Shown here one piece after another: positions 1 to 11,350 of a stretch of 64,000 bases of DNA (positions are counted from its first letter, which is position 1; each line of letters begins with the position of its first letter). The stretch covers positions 24,079,926 to 24,143,925 of the forward strand of contig OY998177.1 in assembly GCA_963921935.1 (NCBI GenBank), written 5' to 3'. This DNA comes from Galeruca laticollis. Its lineage: Eukaryota; Arthropoda; Insecta; Coleoptera; Chrysomelidae. Position numbers and translations under genes: made by a program. The notes under the pieces were generated by a model, which ran no database searches, was not told the DNA's origin, and saw nothing but the letters and a program-made list of their open reading frames with translations.

Positions 1-1880
1 ACTAAATTCATATCATTTCAATTTTTCACAAAGGAACTGTCAAAATTTACATACACAACCTTTTTATCTGATCGGACTTGTGTCAATTCAAATAGTAAAT
101 TTTTGATATATTTCACATAAAATTCAACGACCAGATAAAAAGTTACTTAACAGATTGGATGGAAATCTGTTAACTAAATAAAATTTAATGAACAGGAAGT
201 AATAAATTCTAGTGATTCTCTTGCCAACCTAAAATCATTGCTTTGGAATTGAATATGAAACATAAAATGCAAATTTGGAAATAAATAAAAGTTTATATGA
301 AATAAAATTAGTAAAAATTCATAAATTGAAAACTAAACAGTTCCATATATATAAATAATCATTTTAGGTTGTAGAAATTGTATATTTAATTGTAAATAAA
401 AATACCATAAAAAGGGAATTACAACAAATTTTGGGATTGCAATACATGTAAAGGACATTTTATATAATCCCTAAGACATTATAAACCCATTTATATAAGT
501 GTTATTATCCTCCAGGACAATTATAATTGAAGAATTTTGTATTTTCATAAAAAACACTCAAATTGACAATTGTCGAATAAAAAAACAATATAAGGAGGCT
601 GTGTTTTGATATGGAAAAAAGTTTGTTGATTTTAAGAAAAATTGAGAGTCGGGCGTTGGTAGAAGAATAGGGAGCATCTATGTAGCTCTCCTCTACAAAA
701 ATTTTGAGAAAACTATGAGAAAGTAAATAATTTTAAGTTAAAAACCTTTATAAAATCATAATATCAATTTTGTTTAAACCGTGTAATAAAGTGCAGTGTG
801 CAGAAAGAGTATTTCTTTGATAAGAAATTCTCAAGAAAAAGAGACGCTTTGCAGCAGTTCCACAGTGCTGAGAATTGGAAATAAGGTCGGTGGTTTTTAA
901 GTTTTTATAATTTGGAATTCCAAAGAGAAAGAAATAGTGAACAATAAAAATATTATTTGAACATTTAAATTAAAATTTCTAAAAAAAGGCCAAAAGTCAA
1001 TAAAATGATGAATATCTTTTCATATCCATGGATATCTATGTAATTTTGATTAGCATGTAACTTTAATGATAGTTATAATTTGTACTTACTTGTAAAAAGT
1101 TTTATTTCACATCATCATTGTTTATATTGCACGTAAAGTACCATTTTACTTCTATTTATTCTTATGCATGCTTAACTATTTCTATAACTATTCATCATTC
1201 ACTTTACTCGCATTTTGATATATGTATGTAACTGTATAGTATAATTTCCAATTATATATCGATGATTGCAATGAATTTAAGAACGTTAAATTTATAAAAA
1301 CATTCATATAAACAACGTCGATTGTTAACCATACGTTTTGTGTCGTTGTGAAACGATATACGAGGATGTGTTTCTCATATGCGCCGCCGCAGTAAATCTA
1401 AGCATTCAGTGCGCATGACCAGTCAAGAATGCAGGAGCGGTATAAAGAAAATTTATGTAAAAAGAATTTGAATATAATCTCAACAATTTAATAAATCATT
1501 TCATTAAAGTGTTGGTATTTTTTTTATCATTCTATTTAATATTCATAATATATTTAGAAAATAGTGCTTAATTCATTCATTCTATAATAATATTTGGAGT
1601 CGATAAAAACAAAGGTATATATTTTATTCAGGAATAAAACATATTAGAAAAAATTTCAAAATTCAATATTTAGATGTGTATCAAAGTTATACATATGCGT
1701 CCAGAACTCAAAGAGAGGAGTCTCATGCTGCCGACTATCATATAAATTATAAATAAGAATTAGATTTCACAGATTATCATCAGAAGCTAGCCGAAGGTAA
1801 AGTAAAAAAGGTAAATTATACAATACAATAAAAACAAATAATAATATATAAAATTCTCATCAGTAAAAGTAAAAATTAAA

Positions 1881-1884
<4 letters not shown>
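1..1884. other. AT-rich DNA with no recognised gene
   Basis: No open frame of convincing length or similarity is seen on either strand. A short GC-richer island lies near 1370-1440 inside otherwise very AT-rich sequence. Parts around 540-900 have the texture of the gypsy LTRs further on, but I could not align them. The stretch ends at the first (TA)n tract. Confidence 0.6.

Positions 1885-1920
<36 letters not shown>
1885..1920. repeat. (TA)n microsatellite 1
   Basis: Uninterrupted TA dinucleotides, directly abutting the first unit of the 338-bp array. It is the first of five tracts that delimit the chain of elements between 1885 and 22426. Confidence 0.97.
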
Positions 1921-1922
<2 letters not shown>

Positions 1923-3891
1923 AAGACAGAATTAGCGGGCATAGCACGCAAAAGAGGTTACAGAGAATGAGTGGTAACCGTAGACATGCATGTTTCTGGC
2001 TCATTAGCCTTCATCGGTACGGCATAACCAAGAAAAGGTGTACAACTTGGGAGCAAGGATGTTAATTGAAACATGAGAAAACACAAACAACGGATTTCAA
2101 CAAGATAACCAAACGCACATTTGTGCCTTCAAATGGAAGATCCCGAGTTTTCAGGACAACAACCAACAGAGACACGGAGGCGTCTATAGCTCTCCTGTCT
2201 GAACCTTCCGACCCTGGAATTAATGAAAAGATGAAAGAATAACGCGTGGAATATAAAACAAAGACAGAATTAGCGGGCATAGCACGCAAAAGAGGTTACA
2301 GAGAATGAGTGGTAACCGTAGACATGCATGTTTCTGGCTCATTAGCCTTCATCGGTACGGCATAACCAAGAAAAGGTGTACAACTTGGGAGCAAGGATGT
2401 TAATTGAAACATGAGAAAACACAAACAACGGATTTCAACAAGATAACCAAACGCACATTTGTGCCTTCAAATGGAAGATCCCGAGTTTTCAGGACAACAA
2501 CCAACAGAGACACGGAGGCGTCTATAGCTCTCCTGTCTGAACCTTCCGACCCTGGAATTAATGAAAAGATGAAAGAATAACGCGTGGAATATAAAACAAA
2601 GACAGAATTAGCGGGCATAGCACGCAAAAGAGGTTACAGAGAATGAGTGGTAACCGTAGACATGCATGTTTCTGGCTCATTAGCCTTCATCGGTACGGCA
2701 TAACCAAGAAAAGGTGTACAACTTGGGAGCAAGGATGTTAATTGAAACATGAGACAACACAAACAACGGATTTCAACAAGATAACCAAACGCACATTTGT
2801 GCCTTCAAATGGAAGATCCCGAGTTTTCAGAACAACAACCAACAGAGACACGGAGGCGTCTATAGCTCTCCTGTCTGAACCTTCCGACCCTGGAATTAAT
2901 GAAAAGATGAAAGAATAACGCGTGGAATATAAAACAAAGACAGAATTAGCGGGCATAGCACGCAAAAGAGGTTACAGAGAATGAGTGGTAACCGTAGACA
3001 TGCATGTTTCTGGCTCATTAGCCTTCATCGGTACGGCATAACCAAGAAAAGGTGTACAACTTGGGAGCAAGGATGTTAATTGAAACATGAGACAACACAA
3101 ACAACGGATTTCAACAAGATAACCAAACGCACATTTGTGCCTTCAAATGGAAGATCCCGAGTTTTCAGAACAACAACCAACAGAGACACGGAGGCGTCTA
3201 TAGCTCTCCTGTCTGAACCTTCTGACCCTGGAATTAATGAAAAGATGAAAGAATAACGCGTGGAATATAAAACAAAGACAGAATTAGCGGGCATAGCACG
3301 CAGAAGAGGTTACAGAGAATGAGTGGTAACCGTAGACATGCATGTTTCTGGCTCATTAGCCTTCATCGGTACGGCATAACCAAGAAAAGGTGTACAACTT
3401 GGGAGCAAGGATGTTAATTGAAACATGAGAAAACCCAAACAACGGATTTCAACAAGATAACCAAACGCACATTTGTGCCTTCAAATGGAAGATCCCGAGT
3501 TTTCAGGACAACAACCAACAGAGACACGGAGGCGTCTATAGCTCTCCTGTCTGAATCTTCCGACCGTGGAATTAATGAAAAGATGAAAGAATAACGCGTG
3601 GAATATAAAACAAAGACAGAATTAGCGGGCATAGCACGCAAAAGAGGTTACAGAGAATGAGTGGTAACCGTAGACATGCATGTTTCTGGCTCATTAGCCT
3701 TCATCGGTACGGCATAACCAAGAAAAGGTGTACAACTTGGGAGCAAGGATGTTAATTGAAACATGAGAAAACACAAACAACGGATTTCAAAAAGATAACC
3801 AAACGCTCATTTGTGCCTTCAAATGGAAGATCCCGAGTTTTCAGGACAACAACCAACAGAGACACGGAGGCGTCTATAGCTCTCCTGTCTG
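1921..3891 (-). repeat. 338-bp satellite array, left arm
   Basis: About 5.8 head-to-tail units of 338 bp. The unit start (caaagacagaattagcggg) recurs at 1921, 2259, 2597, 2935, 3273 and 3611. Copies differ by only a few bases each. Every full unit carries the same 72-75-codon open frame on the reverse strand, but it has no recognisable domain and its conservation follows from the near identity of the copies, so I do not call it a gene. The last unit breaks off at about 3891, where the array turns into its own reverse complement. Confidence 0.95.
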
Positions 3892-3892
3892 T

Positions 3893-5378
3893 CCGTACCG
3901 ATGAAGGCTAATGAGCCAGAAACATGCATGTCTACGGTTACCACTCATTCTCTGTAACCTCTTTTGCGTGCTATGCCCGCTAATTCTGTCTCTGTTTTAT
4001 ATTCCACGCGTTATTCTTTCATCTTTTCATTAATTCCAGGGTCGGAAGGTTCAGACAGGAGAGCTATAGACGCCTCCGTGTCTCTGTTGGTTGTTGTCCT
4101 GAAAACTCGGGATCTTCCATTTGAAGGCACAAATGTGCGTTTGGTTATCTTCTTGAAATCCGTTGTTTGTGTTTTCTCATGTTCCAATTAACATCCTTGC
4201 TCCCAAGTTGTACACCTTTTCCTGGTTATGCCGTACCGATGAAGGCTAATGAGCCAGAAACATGCATGTCTACGGTTACCACTCATTCTCTGTAACCTCT
4301 TTTGCGTGCTATGCCCGCTAATTCTGTCTTTGTTTTATATTCCACGCGTTATTCTTTCATCTTTTCATTAATTCCAGGGTCGGAAAGTTCAGACAGGAGA
4401 GCTATAGACGCCTCCGTGTCTCTGTTGGTTGTTGTCCTGAAAACTCGGAATCTTCCATTTGAAGGCACAAATGTGCGTTTGGTTATCTTGTTGAAATCCG
4501 TTGTTTGTAATTTCTCATGTTTCAATTAACATCCTTGCTCCCAAGTTGTACATCTTTTCTTGGTTATGCCGTACCGATGAAGGCTAATGAGCCAGAAACA
4601 TGCATGTCTACGGTTACCACTCATTCTCTGTAACCTCTTTTGCGTGCTATGCCCGCTAATTCTGTCTTTGTTTTATATTCCACGCGTTATTCTTTCATCT
4701 TTACATTAATTCCAGGGTCGGAAAGTTCAGACAGGAGAGCTATAGACGCCTCCGTGTCTCTGTTGGTTGTTGTCCTGAAAACTCGGGATCTTCCATTTGA
4801 AGGCACAAATGTGCGTTTGGTTATCTTGTTGAAATCCGTTGTTTGTGTTTTCTCATGTTTCAATTAACATCCTTGCTCCCAAGTTGTACACCTTTTCTTG
4901 GTTATGCCGTACCGATGAAGGCTAATGAGCCAGAAACATGCATGTCTACGGTTACCACTGATTCTCTGTAACCTCTTTTGCGTGCTATGCCCGCTAATTC
5001 TGTCTTTGTTTTATATTCCACGCGTTATTATTTCATCTTTTCATTAATTCCAGGGTCGGAAGGTTCAGACAGGAGAGCTATAGACGCCTCCGTGTCTCTG
5101 TTGGTTGTTGTCCTGAAAACTCGGAATCTTCCATTTGAAGGCACAAATGTGCGTTTGGTTATCTTGTTGAAATCCGTTGTTTGTGTTTTCTCATGTTTCA
5201 ATTAACATCCTTGCTCCCAAGTTGTACACCTTTTCTTGGTTATGCCGTACCGATGAAGGCTAATGAGCCAGAAACATGCATGTTTACGGTTACCACTCAT
5301 TCTCTGTAACCTCTTTTGCGTGCTATGCCCGCTAATTCTGTCTTTGTTTTATATTCCACGCGTTATTCTTTCATCTTT
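3893..5378 (+). repeat. 338-bp satellite array, right (inverted) arm
   Basis: The same 338-bp unit in the opposite orientation, about 4.4 copies. The motif ccgtaccgatgaaggc recurs at 3893, 4231, 4569, 4907 and 5245. With the left arm it forms a palindrome of about 3.5 kb with practically no spacer at 3891-3893. The right arm ends in the middle of a unit at the next (TA)n tract. Right-arm copies carry a few private substitutions, so this is not simply an exact mirror of the left arm. Confidence 0.94.
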
Positions 5379-5390
5379 TATATAGATATA

Positions 5391-5446
<56 letters not shown>
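5379..5446. repeat. (TA)n microsatellite 2
   Basis: TA repeat with two early interruptions. It separates the 338-bp inverted array from the second palindromic repeat. Confidence 0.95.
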
Positions 5447-5449
<3 letters not shown>

Positions 5450-6085
5450 AACAACGAATATATTAGTGGGTATTGCACGCAAATAGAAGAAGGGGCTACT
5501 GAAAAGAGTGGTAACCGCAGACATGCATGTTTCTGGCTCATTAGCTGTCATCGGTACGGTACAACCAAGAAAAGATGTGAAACATGGGAGCAAAGGTATT
5601 GAATGAAACATGAGAAAATATAACAGAATTCAGCAGGATAGTCACACACAACATTTGTGTCAGTAATATTAGAAGATCTCGAATATTCGAGACAACAACC
5701 AACATAGACACGGAGGTGCATATTACACTCCCGTCTGAAACTTCCGACCCAGATTAATGAAATAACAACAAGATGTAATATGCACCTCCGTGTCTATGTT
5801 GGTTGTTGTCTCGAATATTCGAGATCTTCTAATATTACTGACACAAATGTTGTGTTTGACTATCCTGCTGAATTCTGTTATATTTTCTCATGTTTCATTC
5901 AATACCTTTGCTCCCATGTTTCACATCTTTTCTTGGTTGTACCGTACCGATGACAGCTAATGAGCCAGAAACATGCATGTCTGCGGTTGGCACTCTTTTC
6001 AGTAGCCCCTTCTTCTATTTGCGTGCAATACCCACTAATCTATTCGTTGTTTATTGTTCATATGTCACGCACTATTCGTACATCT
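5447..6085. repeat. Second palindromic repeat, related to the 338-bp satellite
   Basis: An inverted repeat with arms of roughly 280 bp (about 5447-5727 and 5774-6060) and a 45-bp centre. It shares with the 338-bp unit the core around acatgcatgtttctggctc, the neighbouring text that reads toward a pyrimidine-rich stretch, and the gacacggagg motif. Outside those blocks it has diverged, so it is a separate family member rather than another array copy. It is closed on both sides by (TA)n. The open frames in the two arms mirror each other and have no recognisable domain. Confidence 0.9.
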
Positions 6086-6103
6086 TATATATATATATAT
6101 ATA
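6086..6103. repeat. (TA)n microsatellite 3
   Basis: Short TA tract immediately before the first LTR of Gypsy-1. The first bases of that LTR (TA instead of TG) may have been absorbed into the tract. Confidence 0.9.
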
Positions 6104-8035
6104 TTAACATAGAGTAAAACAACACCCTGTATACCGAACATAAAATAAAAAAAAACTACTTATTTCAAGAAATAAAAATTTTTGAAATTTCATTTTTTTT
6201 AAAGATTATCTAAAAAAGGAGACAATCTGTACCATGTACTATTCAATAGAGAAAGCATCTAACTGTATAATTTAAAATAAGATTTGAAAAAACATTTGTG
6301 AAATGAATTAACAAAATCTCTATAAACCTACAAGACGGAATATTAGAACGTTGTTACATATACAAATGGAAATGATAATCCTTTATTTTTATTGTCAAGG
6401 TAAATAAATAGTGAGATTCTTTTTAAAATGAATATTAGGGTTTGAAGGACATGTAAATAAGATTTTATAAATATTTAAAAACATAACGATATAAGAAGTA
6501 AACTGAAAAACATTAATTCTATGGAATGTGACATTTATTGAACGGTTTGACATTATGAACACATATTTTGTAAATTTGAAAATGTCAATTTGTAAACTAA
6601 ATGAAATATAATTTAAGAGACACAATATGAGTTAAAATCATTAAAGAACCTTAAAACAAAGCGTTTTCAATTGATAGATGGACAATTCACTATTTGAAAT
6701 GAAATCTATAAAGAAAAGTTTTGATAACCAAATCTGATTGGTGGAATGTATTCAACAAACTTTTAATCTGCGACAAGTAGTTGTTAATAATAAAAAAATT
6801 GAAGGAGAAAAGTTTGTTGATTATACAGACTATTGACTAGGTAAACTTTTTTTTGGGTGGTAGAAAATTTGAGAAGCAGCAAAATTTTGGGAATTAAGAA
6901 AACTTTTCGAAAAACAAGATATTTGGCATCAAAATTCAGAAAAGAGAGATACATTGTACTTATGATATGGTAGATTATATATTTAAACAAGCAGATGTAG
7001 AAACTAAGAAACAATTTGGTAATTATGTTTGAATACTAACCGTATAATTGATATATAATACTTGATTAATATTTGTATGGTGGAATGGATATATCCACCA
7101 TACCTTTTAGAAAGCTTTTGATTATGTAATTGGACTAAAATGTATTGATATGGACGGGACATAGCATTGATTCCTGATTTTGTGTAAGCTGGACCAGTGA
7201 TCTGACAATTTCCAGAAGGTAACCTAAAATAAAGTAAAGGATAATTGAAGTGAATTACTATACAGGAATAAGGTATTTAGACTATTTTCATTATACATAA
7301 AAAAGGTTGAATAAAACTTACCAATTTAGTGAAAAAAATTGAACTTTGGTATTAAACAAACATTTACAACCATTGTGTTTCGCCATTTTGATATAATAAT
7401 CGTTTATATAGAAGTTTCAGTATTATAAAATTTGTATTAAATGTTGCCTATTTTAGATTTGTATATAGAGATAATTTTTTCATGTGAGAACGTGATTTTG
7501 TTTGAATGAGTGGTCATAATAGATAGTAGGTTTTTTTTTATTAATGTGTGTCTTGTAAAAGAACAATGTATTTGTCTATTCAAAATATTAAATAACGTTC
7601 TTTCTAGTTTGAAGAACATTGTAAATTTGTTTTTGATACATTTTATTTCTTTGTGGTGATGGCTCCATCTAGTTTGAACCGTTGGTAGTTTAAACTGACA
7701 TCTGTGAATAGTAAAAAGGTTCAACTTGAAACACAGGACCGTCTTAAGAATTTATTACGTATTATTAAACAGCAAGTACATTTTTATTAACAAAATTTTT
7801 AAGAAGACAGAGATATTTAATCAAATCTAGGCGCTCATATTATAAATTGAATTTTTGTTTCTCTATACCTGAACCCTACTCTGAGGTTAAAGAGTTTCTC
7901 ATGTTTTAAGTATAACCATTTTAGTAATAAAATTTTAAATTTTTACAATATACCGGGCAAATCAAAACTAAATGTAAATTAAAAGAATAATAACTATAAA
8001 TCATTATTTCTCTCCCCGCTCTATCCGGTTTAACA
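6102..8035 (+). repeat. Gypsy-1 5' LTR
   Basis: About 1934 bp, matching 11362-13292 almost base for base. Differences seen include single substitutions near 6504, 6781, 6986, 7118 and 7202 and a 4-bp length difference near 7806. The LTR begins TATTAACATAG where the 3' copy has TGTTAACATAG, and ends ...GGTTTAACA. Small open frames inside it are not genes. Confidence 0.94.
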
Positions 8036-8054
8036 TGTCACCGCAACGTGGGGC
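8036..8054 (+). promoter_or_regulatory. Gypsy-1 primer-binding site (tRNA-Lys-like)
   Basis: TGTCACCGCAACGTGGGGC directly follows the LTR end. It differs from the known gypsy tRNA-Lys primer site TGGCGCCCAACGTGGGGC by a few bases and one extra base, so the tRNA assignment is inferred. Confidence 0.65.
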
Positions 8055-8135
8055 TATTATAGAAATTTTGTAAGTAATAATAAAAAACATTAAAATAATT
8101 TTTTTGACTTTATTAAAAGAATTTAAATACATAAA

Positions 8136-9458
8136 ATGGAACGGAAAATGACATTAAGAGACGGAAAGCAGGTAGGAGTTGAAAGTAGGCCTGATGAAGA
8201 AAGAGAAGAAAGAAGCAATGGTAGAGGAGATTTTCAGGTACAATACTTGGAACAGGGCAGAGAAAATTTGGAAGAAGACATTGCAGAACAGGGACAAGAA
8301 GAAGAAGATTTACCATTGTCAGAAGAAACAGGACAAGAGGTCAAACAAAAATCAAAAGAGAAAGAGGAAATGGACGTAATGAGTATGTTTCAAATGATGA
8401 TAAAAAAAATGGATCAAAATAAAGAAGATATGAGGAGAGATATGCGTGGAGATATGAATAGTATGAAGAATGATATTAGGGAAGATATGAATAAAAATAA
8501 GGAAGAATTAAAACAAGAAATGAATATAAAGATGGACCAGAATAAGGAAGAAATAAAACAAACTAAGGATCTAATAATAAAATTGATGGAAGAAAAGTTG
8601 GGACATTTTGAGAAGATATTGGAAAAATCAAACACATACATGGAAAATAAAATAGAATCCACTAAACAAGAAATAAGAGGAAAGGGGATTGGAAAAATTA
8701 CAGAAATAGACAATTCACAGATCAACAAAATCAAGGAAATACAGGAGAAAGAAAAGGATTTCAAAGGAGAGATTCAAATGGATGTAAAAATACAAAATGA
8801 AAATATAAATGATGATACTATAGAACAGAAATTAAGTAATAAAATGGAAATTGATGAAGTAAAAATACAAAGACAAATAAATGAGGAAATGATAGATAGC
8901 AATTTACAGAATTTAGGAAGTGAGGAAGTCATGAAAATTTATGAAAAAGAGATTAATTGGAAAATACCAGACCCAGATGTTAATATATTGAAACGAATAG
9001 TGACATATGGAAAAAGAAATAATAATAATAATAGGGGAATACAACTTAATTGGAAATTAGAGGAAATGAATAAGATATTACAAGAAACCAAGGAAGAAAT
9101 AGAAGAAACCATAAGACAGAATATAGAAACAATAATTTATGCAGAAAATTTTGAAATGAGAGTAAAACTTGGCAGAAAAATAAAGATAATTGATCCAAGA
9201 AATTTTAATAGGATAATTAAAAATGAAATGATAGGAAGTGAGAGTATTATGGGGAATGAAATAATAAAAAGAAGAAACAATAATATGGAGAAATTGAAAA
9301 CGCAAATTTTGATGAATTTATTGGTAAAAATTGATGAGATAGGGGACAACAAAATTGAAAAAGACACAGTGGAAAATTTTAAGGAACTTAGGAAGCAGAT
9401 ACAAGAGAATCAAACAATAAGAGAAGAAAATAAAACGAAATTTAGGAAAAGAAAATAA
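8136..9458 (+). CDS. gag: Gag-like coiled-coil protein of Gypsy-1
   Basis: A 440-residue frame that begins about 80 bp after the primer-binding site, the expected place for gag. The protein is very rich in Glu, Lys, Asn and Ile and is dominated by coiled coil (roughly residues 65-220), including runs of the type MDQNKEDMRRDMRGDMN. I see no zinc knuckle and no convincing capsid domain, although the part after residue 260 (near WKIPDPDVNI and onward) could be a strongly diverged capsid. There is no SAP domain at the N-terminus, unlike Gypsy-2. The first ATG in frame is used; a shorter shadow frame overlaps it. The role as Gag is inferred from position. Confidence 0.7.
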   Translation: MERKMTLRDGKQVGVESRPDEEREERSNGRGDFQVQYLEQGRENLEEDIAEQGQEEEDLPLSEETGQEVKQKSKEKEEMDVMSMFQMMIKKMDQNKEDMRRDMRGDMNSMKNDIREDMNKNKEELKQEMNIKMDQNKEEIKQTKDLIIKLMEEKLGHFEKILEKSNTYMENKIESTKQEIRGKGIGKITEIDNSQINKIKEIQEKEKDFKGEIQMDVKIQNENINDDTIEQKLSNKMEIDEVKIQRQINEEMIDSNLQNLGSEEVMKIYEKEINWKIPDPDVNILKRIVTYGKRNNNNNRGIQLNWKLEEMNKILQETKEEIEETIRQNIETIIYAENFEMRVKLGRKIKIIDPRNFNRIIKNEMIGSESIMGNEIIKRRNNNMEKLKTQILMNLLVKIDEIGDNKIEKDTVENFKELRKQIQENQTIREENKTKFRKRK

Positions 9459-9674
9459 AATTGAACAATAAGGCTGTATTATAGGACCGGAATCTAAAAG
9501 ACGAATAAGGAATTGTAAAAGGTCAAGAAGGGACACAAAACCAACATGTAAATAAAAAGTTTATAATTAACAAATAATGTTAGACAAAAAAAAAACATAT
9601 GTAAATATAATTTTGTATATAGATAGAAATTAGTATATGTAAAGATATAATGATGAGATACAGAAATAATTACA

Positions 9675-10958
9675 TTGACAGATATAATAACAATGAATAT
9701 TATAACTATAATAAGAACGATAGCAACCAAAACAACTATAACAAAAACTTTAAATATAATAACAACAAAAATAACAATTACAGAGAACAGTATTCAAAGG
9801 AGAGAAGAGAGAGTGATAACATATGAACATCCAAGGGAATATATTAAATTTGGGGAAGATTTGGAATTAAAAGAAATAATGGGATTAATAAAAATTAAAG
9901 GAAAATTAAATGGGAAACAAGTTAAAATATTAATAGATACAGGTTCGGAAGCGTCCATAATAAAAACAAAATTGATAGAAGAAAATATTAAAAATTATGA
10001 AAACAAGCTAGTCAAGATACCGAAAACTACATTAATAGGAGCAAATGGAAAGAAATTGTGTGAAGTTAGCAGATCTATAATACAAAGCATTGAATTAAAG
10101 GATGGGAAAGAAGTTGAGATGCAATTATTGCTAGTGGATAATTTAGAAACAGACATAGTTATAGGAATAGATGAATTAACGAAATATAAAGCAAGAATTG
10201 ATTTTGAAAAGATGGAGATAGAATTAAATGGTAATAAGATTGAATTTGAAAAAGAAAATATGGAAGAATTAGAAATTGAAGAGGATAATAGGCAGTTATG
10301 GAATATAGAAAAGAATGGAAATATGGAATTATCGGCAATTGAAGAGGATAATAGGAAGTTATGGAATATAAAAAGGAGTGGAAATATGGACGAATTGGAA
10401 ATTGGAGAGGATAATAGGCAGTTATGGAATATAGAAAGGAATATAATTATGGAGGAATTGGTATTAGTGTGTGGAAATAAAGAATATGAAGAGAAAGTGA
10501 AGAATTTGATTATGAAGTATGAAGGATTGATTAAAAAGGAGATGAGAATGGCAAATAATTATGTACATAAGATAGAAGTTAGAGGAATAGAAAATTTCAG
10601 AATAAGAACATATCCCATACCTTATAAATATAGAAAAGAAGTTGATTCAGAGATACAAAATATGTTAAAAGACGGTATTATAGAGAGATGTAACACAAGA
10701 TATGTAAACCCTATTGTGGTCGTAAAGAAGGCAAATGGTGAATTAAGATTATGCCTAGATGCAAGAAATATTAATCAATACACTGTACCACAATACGAGG
10801 CTCCGATGAATGTGGAAGCAATTTTTGGGCGCATTACGAATACTAAAATATTTTCTAAAATTGATTTAGAACACAGTAACAATGGAAAGTCCAATTTATT
10901 TAATGAAACAATTGAGACCTCAAAGGAAATAGGAAATAAATTCTACAGAAGAATTTGA
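9675..10958 (+). CDS. pol: Gypsy-1 Pol fragment: protease and N-terminal RT
   Basis: The first 45 residues are Ile/Thr-rich low complexity, so the true start is uncertain and the frame may be entered by readthrough or frameshift. An aspartic protease follows, with the catalytic signature LIDTGSEASII at about residue 86 and the hydrophobic VIGIDELTKYKA block near residue 160. A linker then holds three tandem 21-residue repeats (nt 10260-10448). RT begins near residue 280, with YVHKIEVR, YPIPYKYR, INPIVVVKK-type and RLCLDARNIN blocks, and ends just after FSKIDLEHS, so the second Asp pair (YxDD) is absent. The last 20 residues are out of phase with the integrase tail that follows. No active polymerase can be made from this frame. 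Confidence 0.85.
   Translation: MTDIITMNIITIIRTIATKTTITKTLNIITTKITITENSIQRREERVITYEHPREYIKFGEDLELKEIMGLIKIKGKLNGKQVKILIDTGSEASIIKTKLIEENIKNYENKLVKIPKTTLIGANGKKLCEVSRSIIQSIELKDGKEVEMQLLLVDNLETDIVIGIDELTKYKARIDFEKMEIELNGNKIEFEKENMEELEIEEDNRQLWNIEKNGNMELSAIEEDNRKLWNIKRSGNMDELEIGEDNRQLWNIERNIIMEELVLVCGNKEYEEKVKNLIMKYEGLIKKEMRMANNYVHKIEVRGIENFRIRTYPIPYKYRKEVDSEIQNMLKDGIIERCNTRYVNPIVVVKKANGELRLCLDARNINQYTVPQYEAPMNVEAIFGRITNTKIFSKIDLEHSNNGKSNLFNETIETSKEIGNKFYRRI
10260..10448 (+). repeat. Three-copy 63-bp tandem repeat within pol
   Basis: Units at 10260-10322, 10323-10385 and 10386-10448, each 63 bp, encode variants of EEDNRQLWNIEKNGN. They keep the frame and lie between the protease and RT domains. 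The array looks like slippage growth of a linker. Confidence 0.9.
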
Positions 10959-11256
10959 AAAGGTATTGGAAAGAGTAAATAAAAATCTGCAAAACAATGC
11001 AAACAAATATCTAAGAAGAATGGAAAAGAAGGGAAAAGCTAAAACTACATTTAATAAAGGAGACTTAGTAATCGTCCGTGCTTTAAGGGTATCAGATAGA
11101 AGTAAGAATGTATGTGCAAAATTGAAACCACCTTTCGAGGGACCATATGTTGTAGAAAATGAGAATGGAATGAATAGTTACATTTTAAGATATATAGAAA
11201 GTGATGAAATAAGAGGTATTTTCAATATAAAAGATTTATACAAATACAACAAATAA
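10925..11256 (+). pseudogene. Gypsy-1 integrase C-terminal tail
   Basis: In this frame the DNA reads ERVNKNLQNNANKYLRRMEK and then a small beta-barrel-like segment FNKGDLVIVRALRVSDRS...KLKPPFEGPYVV...RGIFNIKDLYKYNK. This is the C-terminal region of a gypsy integrase and aligns closely with the end of Gypsy-2 (near 20160-20360). It is joined directly to the truncated RT with a frame change, so the catalytic core (HHCC and DDE) is deleted. It lies about 105 bp before the 3' LTR. Confidence 0.82.
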
Positions 11257-11350
11257 TGGAGAAGTTTAAAAAGAAAAGAATTTTATAAATATTTGAAGTA
11301 AAATTTGCATTCATAAAATTTTTACTTACATAAAAATTTGATAAACGCAA

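Noticed and set aside
2062..5205. Nine near-identical 72-75-codon frames in the 338-bp units as a gene family
   Set aside because: No domain, no start context and no divergence independent of the satellite copies; conservation follows from repeat identity.
5378..6117. Frames on both strands of the second palindrome
   Set aside because: They mirror each other across an inverted repeat and run into (TA)n read as Ile-Tyr runs.
6395..7724. Small reverse-strand frames repeated at 11655-12984
   Set aside because: They lie inside the two Gypsy-1 LTRs; the repetition is due to the LTRs, not to a gene pair.
8113..9730. Antisense frames over the Gypsy-1 gag
   Set aside because: Phe/Leu/Ile-rich shadows of a Lys/Glu-rich forward protein.
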